Shown one piece after another: positions 54,845 through 61,865 of a DNA stretch of 64,000 bases (the stretch's first letter is position 1; each line of letters begins with the position of its first letter). Made by a program: the position numbers and the translations under genes. The DNA is taken from positions 248,001 through 312,000 of the forward strand of contig NZ_JAELXQ010000002.1 in assembly GCF_016427605.1 (NCBI RefSeq). The letters are read 5' to 3'. The stretch comes from Ochrobactrum sp. Q0168 (GTDB lineage: Bacteria > Pseudomonadota > Alphaproteobacteria > Rhizobiales > Rhizobiaceae). The notes beneath the pieces were generated by a model. That model searched no databases, was not told the origin of the DNA, and worked only from the letters and a program-made list of their open reading frames with translations.

Positions 54845-54860
54845 TTGACCAACTAGTCAA
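54845..54860 (+). promoter_or_regulatory. RutR box between rutR and the hydrolase operon
   Basis: TTGACCAACTAGTCAA matches the RutR box TTGACCAnnTGGTCAA at all but one conserved position. It lies 73 bases before rutR and 132 before the hydrolase start, so it can serve both directions. Confidence 0.8.
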
Positions 54861-54991
54861 GTTTTTGCAAATCAGCAAAAATATTGTGGCCAAAGAGCCG
54901 GGTCGCGGGAACATTATAAGCGGGTGGATACGAGCCATAGGCAGAATTGGCGCGGTATCCAACGCATCCATACAATGAGGAGGTCGAGCGC

Positions 54992-56239
54992 ATGGTGCTC
55001 ACCAGCAATCTCAGAGTCAATGGCGACCGCCTGTGGGACAGCCTGATGGACATGGCCAAGATTGGCCCGGGGCTGCGCGGCGGCAATAATCGCCAGACGC
55101 TGACCGATGAAGACGGCGAAGGCCGCAAGCTTTTCCAGTCCTGGTGCGAAAAGGCCGGACTGTCGATGACCGTCGACAGCATGGGCAACATGTTCTTCCT
55201 GCGCCCCGGCGAAGATGCCGATGCCGACCCCGTCTATATGGGCAGCCATCTCGATACGCAGCCGACCGGCGGCAAATATGACGGCGTTCTGGGTGTTTTG
55301 GGTGGCCTCGAAGTCATGCGCACGCTCAACGACATGAATATCCGCACCAAGCGTCCCATCGTGGTCACCAACTGGACCAATGAGGAAGGCACCCGTTTCG
55401 CGCCCGCCATGCTCGCATCTGGCGTCTTCGCAGGCGTTCTGGATCAGGATTGGGCCTATCAGCGCACCGACGCGAAGGGCAAGAAATTCGGCGATGAGCT
55501 GGAGCGCATCGGCTGGAAAGGCGACGAGCCCGTCGGCCAGGGGAAAATTCACGCCATGTTCGAATTGCATATCGAACAGGGACCCATCCTTGAGGCGGAA
55601 AACAAGGATATCGGCGTCGTCACCCATGGTCAGGGCCTGTGGTGGCTGCAGGTGACGCTGACGGGCAAGGAAGCGCATACCGGCTCCACGCCGATGAAAA
55701 TGCGCAAGAATGCCAGCCTCGGCCTTGGCAAGATGCTGCAACTCGTCAACGACATCGCCATGGCGCATCAGCCGGATGCGGTTGGCGGCGTCGGCCATAT
55801 CGACGTCTCGCCCAATTCGCGCAATGTCCTGCCGGGCACAGTTGTGTTCACGGTGGATTTCCGTTCGCCCAATCAGGCTGTGCTCGACGGCATGAAGGCG
55901 CGCTTTGAAAAGGAAGCGCCGAAGATCGCCGAGGAACTGGGCATCGGCATCGAGATCGAAGTGGCTGGCCATTTCGATCCCGTCACCTTCGACAAGGGCT
56001 GCGTGGAAGCCATCCGCAACGCGGCCGAACGGCTTGGCTACAGCCATCGCGATCTTGTTTCCGGTGCGGGCCACGATGCCTGCTGGGTCAATCGCGTCGC
56101 ACCGACGGCAATGGTCATGTGCCCCTGCGTCGACGGATTGAGCCACAATGAAGATGAGGAAATCTCGAAGGAATGGGCGTCGGCTGGAACCGACGTGCTT
56201 CTGCATGCCGTATTGGAGACTGCTGAAATTGTAAGCTGA
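54992..56239 (+). CDS. N-carbamoyl (beta-ureidopropionase-type) amidohydrolase
   Basis: A 415-residue M20-family enzyme of the Zn/Mn/Co-dependent N-carbamoyl-amino-acid hydrolase type. Metal ligands include H87 (GSHLDTQPTGG), D98 (KYDGVLG), E132 (TNEEGTRF) and H193 (ELHIEQGP); the lid has GKEAHTGSTPM. It should hydrolyse N-carbamoyl-beta-alanine (from uracil) and N-carbamoyl-beta-aminoisobutyrate to the amino acid, CO2 and NH3, the last step of reductive degradation. ATG 54992 is preceded by GAGGAGG. It heads the operon with hydA and the transporter. Allantoate amidohydrolase is an alternative, but context argues against it. Confidence 0.9.
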   Translation: MVLTSNLRVNGDRLWDSLMDMAKIGPGLRGGNNRQTLTDEDGEGRKLFQSWCEKAGLSMTVDSMGNMFFLRPGEDADADPVYMGSHLDTQPTGGKYDGVLGVLGGLEVMRTLNDMNIRTKRPIVVTNWTNEEGTRFAPAMLASGVFAGVLDQDWAYQRTDAKGKKFGDELERIGWKGDEPVGQGKIHAMFELHIEQGPILEAENKDIGVVTHGQGLWWLQVTLTGKEAHTGSTPMKMRKNASLGLGKMLQLVNDIAMAHQPDAVGGVGHIDVSPNSRNVLPGTVVFTVDFRSPNQAVLDGMKARFEKEAPKIAEELGIGIEIEVAGHFDPVTFDKGCVEAIRNAAERLGYSHRDLVSGAGHDACWVNRVAPTAMVMCPCVDGLSHNEDEEISKEWASAGTDVLLHAVLETAEIVS

Positions 56240-56298
56240 TTTCACGGCCATCCAATAAGGCTTCTGTTTCGCAACAAAACCAAAAAGGGGAACGAACA

Positions 56299-57756
56299 GT
56301 GGCAAGTAAAGTGATCAAGGGCGGCACCGTCATCACCGCCGACCGCACCTTTAAAGCCGACGTTCTCATCGAAGGCGAGAAGATTGCTGCCGTTGGCGAC
56401 AATCTGACCGGCGATGAAATTATCGACGCCACCGGCTGTTATATCATGCCAGGCGGCATCGATCCGCATACCCATCTGCAAATGCCCTTCATGGGCACCT
56501 ATTCGTCCGATGATTTCGACACCGGCACGGCGGCGGCCCTTGCGGGCGGCACGACCATGGTGGTCGATTTCGTGCTGCCGGATTCCGAAGGCAATCTGCT
56601 CGACGCGCTTCAGGAATGGTTCCAGAAGGCGGGCAAGGCGCGCACCGATTATTCCTTCCACATGGCCATCACCGGCTGGAACGAGCGCACCTTCAACGAG
56701 ATGGCCGAAGTGGTGAAGCGCGGCATCAACACCTTCAAGCATTTCATGGCCTATAAGGGCGCGCTGATGGTGAATGACGACGAGATGTTCGCCTCGTTCC
56801 AGCGCTGCGCGGAACTGGGCGCCATGCCGCTCGTTCACGCTGAAAACGGTGATGTCGTCGCCCATTTGCAGGCCAAGCTGATGGCCGAAGGCAATAACGG
56901 GCCGGAAGCCCATGCCTATTCGCGCCCGCCGGAAGTGGAAGGCGAAGCCACCAACCGCGCCATCATGATCGCCGATCAGGCAGGCGTGCCGCTTTATGTG
57001 GTGCATGTTTCGTGCGAGCAGAGCCATGAAGCGATCCGCCGCGCCCGGCAGAAGGGCATGCGCGTTTTCGGCGAGCCGCTGATCCAGCACCTGACGCTGG
57101 ATGAAAGCGAATATCATAACAAGGACTGGGATTATGCGGCGCGCCGCGTGATGTCGCCGCCCTTCCGCGACAAGGTCAATCAGGACAGCCTGTGGGCTGG
57201 CCTTGCGGCTGGCAGCCTGCAATGTGTGGCGACCGACCATTGCGCCTTCACCACCGAGCAGAAGCGCTATGGCATTGGCAATTTCACCAAAATTCCAAAT
57301 GGCACCGGCGGTCTTGAAGAACGCCTTCCGGTTCTGTGGTCGCGTGGCGTTCGCACCGGTCGCCTGACGCCGAACGAATTCGTTGCGGTGACGTCAACCA
57401 ATATTGCGAAAATCCTCAACATCTATCCGCAAAAGGGCGCTGTCCTGCCGGGAGCCGATGCCGATCTGGTCATCTGGGACCCGGAAGCCACCAAGAAGGT
57501 TTCGGCCAAGACTCAGCACTCCTCCATCGATTACAATGTGTTTGAAGGTTTCGAGCTGAAGGGCCTGCCGGTCGTGACGCTCTCTCGCGGTCGCGTCGCC
57601 TTCAACAAGGGCAAGGTTACGGCCGAGCCGGGCGACGGTCGCTTCATCGAACGCGAGCCGAACGGCGCCGTGAACAAGGCATTGTCGCAGTGGAAGGAAA
57701 TCGTTGCTCCGCGTAAGGTAGAACGCAGCGCAGAACATATGCCGATAGGAGTCTGA
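56299..57756 (+). CDS. hydA: Dihydropyrimidinase (D-hydantoinase)
   Basis: A 485-residue cyclic amidohydrolase opening dihydrouracil or dihydrothymine to the N-carbamoyl compound. Metal ligands are H57 and H59 (GGIDPHTHLQM), the carboxylated K153 (FMAYKGALMV), H180 (PLVHAENG), H236 (YVVHVSC) and D313 (VATDHCAF). The GTG start at 56299 has AGGGGAACG before it. It follows the amidohydrolase by 59 bases and precedes the ABC-transporter genes, in the same operon. Confidence 0.95.
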   Translation: MASKVIKGGTVITADRTFKADVLIEGEKIAAVGDNLTGDEIIDATGCYIMPGGIDPHTHLQMPFMGTYSSDDFDTGTAAALAGGTTMVVDFVLPDSEGNLLDALQEWFQKAGKARTDYSFHMAITGWNERTFNEMAEVVKRGINTFKHFMAYKGALMVNDDEMFASFQRCAELGAMPLVHAENGDVVAHLQAKLMAEGNNGPEAHAYSRPPEVEGEATNRAIMIADQAGVPLYVVHVSCEQSHEAIRRARQKGMRVFGEPLIQHLTLDESEYHNKDWDYAARRVMSPPFRDKVNQDSLWAGLAAGSLQCVATDHCAFTTEQKRYGIGNFTKIPNGTGGLEERLPVLWSRGVRTGRLTPNEFVAVTSTNIAKILNIYPQKGAVLPGADADLVIWDPEATKKVSAKTQHSSIDYNVFEGFELKGLPVVTLSRGRVAFNKGKVTAEPGDGRFIEREPNGAVNKALSQWKEIVAPRKVERSAEHMPIGV

Positions 57757-57759
57757 CAC

Positions 57760-58611
57760 ATGGCTCTAGCTCAGCTTCGGGAACCGCGCATGAATGTGAA
57801 TGACAGCATGGCCCCGGAGAGGGGCTTGAGTGATGCGCAGACGGTGATCGACATCAAGGATCTGTCATTGATTTTCGAGACCAATGATGGGCCGGTCCAT
57901 GCGCTGTCCAATATCAATCTCGCCATTCAACGTGGCGAGTTCGTTTCCTTTATCGGTCCTTCGGGTTGTGGCAAGACCACGCTGATGCGTGTGGTCGCCG
58001 ATCTCGAACAGCCAACTTCCGGCTCGGTCACGGTCAACGGCAAGACGCCCGCCAATGCGCGTCTCGACCGGTCCTATGGCTATGTTTTTCAGGCAGCAGC
58101 CCTGTTTCCATGGCGCACGATAGAGGACAATATCAGCCTGCCGCTGGAAATCATGGGCTATTCCCGGACGGAGCGTCAGGAGCGGATCGAGAAGAACCTC
58201 GCGCTGGTCAATCTCGCCGGCTTCGGCAAGAAATTTCCATGGCAGCTTTCCGGCGGCATGCAGCAGCGCGCCTCCATCGCGCGCGCGCTGTCTTTCGATC
58301 CCGACATGCTTTTGATGGACGAACCCTTCGGTGCGCTTGATGAAATCGTGCGCGACCACCTCAATGAACAGCTTTTGAAACTGTGGGCTGCGACCCGCAA
58401 GACCGTGATCTTCGTCACCCATTCGATCCCGGAAGCCGTATTTCTTTCCACCAAGATCGTCGTGATGAGCCCGCGTCCGGGCCGCATTCATGAAATCATC
58501 GACTGCGATCTTGGACCGGACCGGACGCTGGATATTCGTGAATCGGAAGCTTTCCTGAAAATCGCCCATCGCGTGCGCGAAGGCCTGCGGCTGGGGCATA
58601 TTCATGACTAA
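57760..58611 (+). CDS. ABC transporter ATP-binding protein (SsuB/TauB-type, pyrimidine uptake)
   Basis: A 283-residue ATPase with Walker A GPSGCGKTT (66-74), Q-loop near VFQAAALFPWR, signature LSGGMQQRASIARAL and Walker B LLMDEPFGALDE. The family energises uptake of sulfonates, nitrate, thiamin precursors or pyrimidines with NMT1-type binding proteins. Its ATG lies three bases after the hydA stop with AGGAG upstream, so it is in the same operon. The permease genes follow, after an inserted palindromic repeat. Confidence 0.92.
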   Translation: MALAQLREPRMNVNDSMAPERGLSDAQTVIDIKDLSLIFETNDGPVHALSNINLAIQRGEFVSFIGPSGCGKTTLMRVVADLEQPTSGSVTVNGKTPANARLDRSYGYVFQAAALFPWRTIEDNISLPLEIMGYSRTERQERIEKNLALVNLAGFGKKFPWQLSGGMQQRASIARALSFDPDMLLMDEPFGALDEIVRDHLNEQLLKLWAATRKTVIFVTHSIPEAVFLSTKIVVMSPRPGRIHEIIDCDLGPDRTLDIRESEAFLKIAHRVREGLRLGHIHD

Positions 58612-58625
58612 AGCTTGCGGCCTAT

Positions 58626-58768
58626 CACTTCAGTTGCAAATTCGTCAGGCCTTGGCGAAACGAGTGATTTTCGAGCACCGGAGCGGAGCGTACTTTTGGG
58701 TACGTGAGCACCGGCGCGCAGGAAATTGCTCGTTGCAGCCCGGCATGGCGAAGAGTGCAACTGAAGTG
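58626..58768. repeat. 143-base palindromic repeat (Bru-RS-like) inside the transporter operon
   Basis: CACTTCAGTTGCA (58626-58638) and TGCAACTGAAGTG (58756-58768) form perfect 13-base ends. The core 58664-58714 (GTGATTTTCGAGCACCGGAG and following to GCACCGG) recurs at 61650-61699 with few changes. It resembles the known Brucella Bru-RS family in size and type, but the match is not confirmed. It separates the ATPase and first permease genes. Confidence 0.8.
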
Positions 58769-58788
58769 CCATATGCAGGAGGCCGCAG

Positions 58789-59682
58789 ATGAACGCCTTC
58801 CTGCACGACAAATTCATTCCCGTGACGACGGTTCTCGCCGTGTTCGTCGCGCTCTGGTATGGGCTGGCCATCTTTCTGAACGCGCCTTTCGAACGCGATC
58901 AGGCCGGGCGCGCCGGAACCGAGATTTCGTTTTCCACGCTCGTCACCAATACGATGAACCAGGAGCGTCCCGTTCTGCCAGCACCCCATCAGGTGGCGCA
59001 GGAAATCTGGAAGACCGTCTTCGACGTCAAGCCCAGCTCCAAGCGCAGCCTCGTCTATCACGGCTGGGTGACGCTTTCCTCGACGCTGCTCGGCTTCGCA
59101 CTGGGCTCGCTTCTCGGCATCGCGCTGGCGGTCGGCATCGTCCATTCGCGCACGCTCGACAAGAGCCTGATGCCATGGATCATCACCTCGCAGACGATCC
59201 CGATCCTCGCCATTGCGCCGATGATCATCGTGGTGCTGAACGCCATCGGCATATCGGGCCTGCTGCCGAAGGCCTTCATCTCGACCTATCTCTCCTTCTT
59301 CCCTGTGGCCGTCGGCATGGTGAAGGGGCTGCGGTCGCCCGATGTCATGCATCTCGACCTCATGCGCACCTATAATGCGTCCCGCGCGCAGGTGTTCTGG
59401 AAATTGCGCTGGCCTGCGGCCATGCCGTTTCTCTTCACATCGATGCAGATTGCCGTCGCCATCAGCCTCGTCGGCGCAATCGTCGGCGAGTTGCCGACCG
59501 GCGCCGTGGCCGGACTTGGCGCGCGCCTGCTCGCCGGCTCCTATTACGGGCAGACGGTGCAGATCTGGGCGGCGCTCATCGCCGCCGCCGTCATGGCCGG
59601 TGTGCTGGTTGCATTGGTCGGGCTGGTGGCGCGCATCGTCAACAGCCGCATGGGCGCGAAGCCGGAAAGGGCAGCGGCATGA
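58789..59682 (+). CDS. ABC transporter permease (SsuC-type)
   Basis: A 297-residue inner-membrane protein with about six to seven hydrophobic helices and the BPD-type EAA loop: NASRAQVFWKLRWPAAMPFL. The N-terminal part has a long first helix and a periplasmic stretch with ERPVLPAPHQVAQEIW, as in the SsuC/TauC group. AGGAGG lies seven bases before the ATG, just after the palindromic repeat. The gene overlaps the second permease (ATGA at 59679-59682). Confidence 0.9.
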   Translation: MNAFLHDKFIPVTTVLAVFVALWYGLAIFLNAPFERDQAGRAGTEISFSTLVTNTMNQERPVLPAPHQVAQEIWKTVFDVKPSSKRSLVYHGWVTLSSTLLGFALGSLLGIALAVGIVHSRTLDKSLMPWIITSQTIPILAIAPMIIVVLNAIGISGLLPKAFISTYLSFFPVAVGMVKGLRSPDVMHLDLMRTYNASRAQVFWKLRWPAAMPFLFTSMQIAVAISLVGAIVGELPTGAVAGLGARLLAGSYYGQTVQIWAALIAAAVMAGVLVALVGLVARIVNSRMGAKPERAAA

Positions 59683-60539
59683 TGACCGGCATCCTCTCCG
59701 TCATAGCCATTATTGCAGTGTCGTGGGTGATTGTGGGCTGGGTTTCCAGCCTCAAGGCCCGCACCCCGCAAGGCCAGAAACTGCTCGACATTGCGGTCCC
59801 TGCCCTGTTCGGCATCGCCATGCTGGTGCTGTGGGAAGCAGGCGTCCGGCTGTTCGCCATACCGCAGGTTCTGCTGCCTGCACCTTCCGCCATCTGGGCG
59901 CGGATCGTCGATTCCGTGCCGATCCTCTGGGCGGATTTTCGCCAGACATTCATGAAGGCGGTCATCATCGGCTATATCGCCGGTTGCGGGCTGGGCTTCA
60001 TCACGGCCATCGTCGCCGACCGCATTCCCTTTCTGCGCAAGGGCCTGCTGCCGCTTGGCAATCTGGCGGCGGCGCTGCCCATCGTCGGCGTCGCGCCGAT
60101 CATGGTGATGTGGTTCGGTTTCGGCTGGGAGTCGAAGGCTGCCGTCGTCATCATCATGACCTTCTTCCCCATGTTGGTGAATACGGTCGCGGGCCTTGCC
60201 AGCACCGGATCGATGGAACGCGACCTGATGGAGACCTACGGCTCCAATTACTGGCAGACGCTGGTGAAGCTGCGCCTGCCCGCCGCCATGCCCTTCATCT
60301 TCAACGCGCTGAAGATCAATTCAACGCTTGCGCTGATCGGCGCTATCGTGGCCGAATTCTTCGGCACGCCGATTGTCGGTATGGGCTTCCGCATTTCCGC
60401 TGAGATCGGGCGCATGAATGTGGACATGGTCTGGGCCGAGATTTTCGTCGCCGCCCTGGCGGGATCGCTCTCTTACGGGCTGATCGCGCTGATCGAGCGC
60501 AAAGTGACATTCTGGCACCCTTCTTACAGAAGAGCTTAG
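59679..60539 (+). CDS. ABC transporter permease (SsuC-type), second subunit
   Basis: A 286-residue membrane protein with an N-terminal helix, AIWARIVDSVPILWADFRQT, and the EAA loop YGSNYWQTLVKLRLPAAMPF. With the first permease it should form a heterodimeric channel, which is unusual for SsuC-type systems that often use homodimers. It is coupled to the first permease by a four-base overlap and precedes the binding protein by 59 bases. Substrate by context is a pyrimidine or related ring compound. Confidence 0.9.
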   Translation: MMTGILSVIAIIAVSWVIVGWVSSLKARTPQGQKLLDIAVPALFGIAMLVLWEAGVRLFAIPQVLLPAPSAIWARIVDSVPILWADFRQTFMKAVIIGYIAGCGLGFITAIVADRIPFLRKGLLPLGNLAAALPIVGVAPIMVMWFGFGWESKAAVVIIMTFFPMLVNTVAGLASTGSMERDLMETYGSNYWQTLVKLRLPAAMPFIFNALKINSTLALIGAIVAEFFGTPIVGMGFRISAEIGRMNVDMVWAEIFVAALAGSLSYGLIALIERKVTFWHPSYRRA

Positions 60540-60598
60540 CCAAAATATCCGGTATCCGCCACCATAAGGCGGGACCGTCAACCAGAGGAGAACCAAGC

Positions 60599-61597
60599 AT
60601 GAAGAAGGCACTATCCATAGGCCTCGCAACAGCCGGACTTGCTCTCGCACTCATGAGCACGACGGCGATGGCCGCAGACAAGCTGACCTTGCAGCTCAAA
60701 TGGGTCACGCAGGGCCAGTTCGCGGGCTATTACGTGGCCAAGGACAAGGGTTTTTACGAAGAAGAAAAGCTCGACGTCGAGATCAAGCCGGGCGGTCCGG
60801 ACGTAGCGCCGCCGCAGGTGATCGCCGGTGGTGGTGCGGATGTGGTGGTGGACTGGATGCCGTCGGCGCTCGCCACCCGCGAAAAGGGCGTTCCGCTGGT
60901 CAACATCGCGCAACCCTTTAAAAAGTCGGGCATGATGCTGACCTGCCGCAAGGAAACCGGCATCACCAAGCCGGAAGATTTCAAGGGTCGCACGCTGGGC
61001 GTCTGGTTCGGCGGCAATGAATATCCGTTCCTGTCCTGGATGAACCATCTGAAAATCCCGACCACGGGCGGCAAGGACGGCGTTACCGTTCTGAAGCAGG
61101 GCTTCAATGTCGATCCGCTGATCCAGAAGCAGGCCGACTGCATCTCGACCATGACCTATAATGAATATTGGCAGGTGATCGATGCCGGAATTCCGGCCGA
61201 CCAGCTCGTCGTCTTCCCGTATGAAGAACAGGGCGTGGCAACACTGGAAGACGGGCTTTATGTGCTTGAAAAGAGCCTCGACGATCCGGCCATGGTCGAC
61301 AAGCTCGCACGCTTTGTCCGCGCTTCCATGAAGGGCTGGCAATATGCGTCCGAACATCCTGACGAAGCCGCCGACGTCATTCTCGACAATGATTCTTCCG
61401 GTGCGCAGAAGAAGGAAGTTCAGGAGCGCATGGTCAAGGAAATCGCCAAGCTGATCGACGGTTCAGACGGCACGCTCGATGTCGCCGCTGCCGACCGTAC
61501 GGTCGAAACCCTGCTTGGCGGCGGTTCCGATCCGGTCATCACCAAGAAGCCGGAAGGCGCATGGACGGCCAAAGTCACCGATGCGATGAAGAAATAA
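60599..61597 (+). CDS. ABC transporter substrate-binding protein (NMT1/THI5-like), pyrimidine uptake
   Basis: A 332-residue periplasmic binding protein with a Sec signal (MKKALSIGLATAGLALALMS, cleavage after AMA). The NMT1 fold shows LQLKWVTQGQFAGYYVAKDK, GFYEEEKLDVEIKPGG, KGRTLGVWFGGNEYPFLSWM and EEQGVATLEDGLYVLE. NMT1-type proteins bind thiamin pyrimidine precursors and other heterocycles; linkage to dihydropyrimidinase points to uracil, thymine or dihydropyrimidines. GAGGAG lies eight bases before the ATG. It is the last gene of the operon, followed by a repeat element. Confidence 0.9.
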   Translation: MKKALSIGLATAGLALALMSTTAMAADKLTLQLKWVTQGQFAGYYVAKDKGFYEEEKLDVEIKPGGPDVAPPQVIAGGGADVVVDWMPSALATREKGVPLVNIAQPFKKSGMMLTCRKETGITKPEDFKGRTLGVWFGGNEYPFLSWMNHLKIPTTGGKDGVTVLKQGFNVDPLIQKQADCISTMTYNEYWQVIDAGIPADQLVVFPYEEQGVATLEDGLYVLEKSLDDPAMVDKLARFVRASMKGWQYASEHPDEAADVILDNDSSGAQKKEVQERMVKEIAKLIDGSDGTLDVAAADRTVETLLGGGSDPVITKKPEGAWTAKVTDAMKK

Positions 61598-61649
61598 TCA
61601 TCGCACTCTCAGAGCCTGAATCAAAAAGCGGCATGTGTGTGCGAAAGTG

Positions 61650-61740
61650 GTGATTTTCGAGTACCGGAGCGGAGCGTACTCAAGGTACGTGAGCACCGGA
61701 ATCCTCGCATAATCCCGAAAAGTTGCAGACTTTTCGGTTC
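61650..61740. repeat. Bru-RS-like repeat, second copy, after the binding-protein gene
   Basis: The core 61650-61699 matches 58664-58714 (GTGATTTTCGAG, ACCGGAGCGGAGCGTACT, GGTACGTGAGCACCGG). The following CCGAAAAGTTGCAGACTTTTCGG is a further hairpin (CCGAAAAGT / ACTTTTCGG). Outer ends differ from the first copy. It lies in the 268-base gap between the binding protein and the RND gene. Confidence 0.75.
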
Positions 61741-61816
61741 AGATTATGCGAAAGCAAATCTCAAATTGCCATTTGCAGCCACACAGGGCGACTTTTGGAA
61801 CAGGCTCTCAATATGA

Positions 61817-61846
61817 AAAAACCCGGAAGCACGCTTCCGGGTTTTT
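61817..61846. terminator. Bidirectional terminator between binding-protein operon and RND gene
   Basis: AAAAACCCGGAAG, loop CACG, CTTCCGGGTTTTT: a perfect 13-base stem giving T-runs on both strands, 20 bases beyond the RND stop codon. Confidence 0.92.
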
Positions 61847-61865
61847 GTTTGTCCGTCCGATTGTT

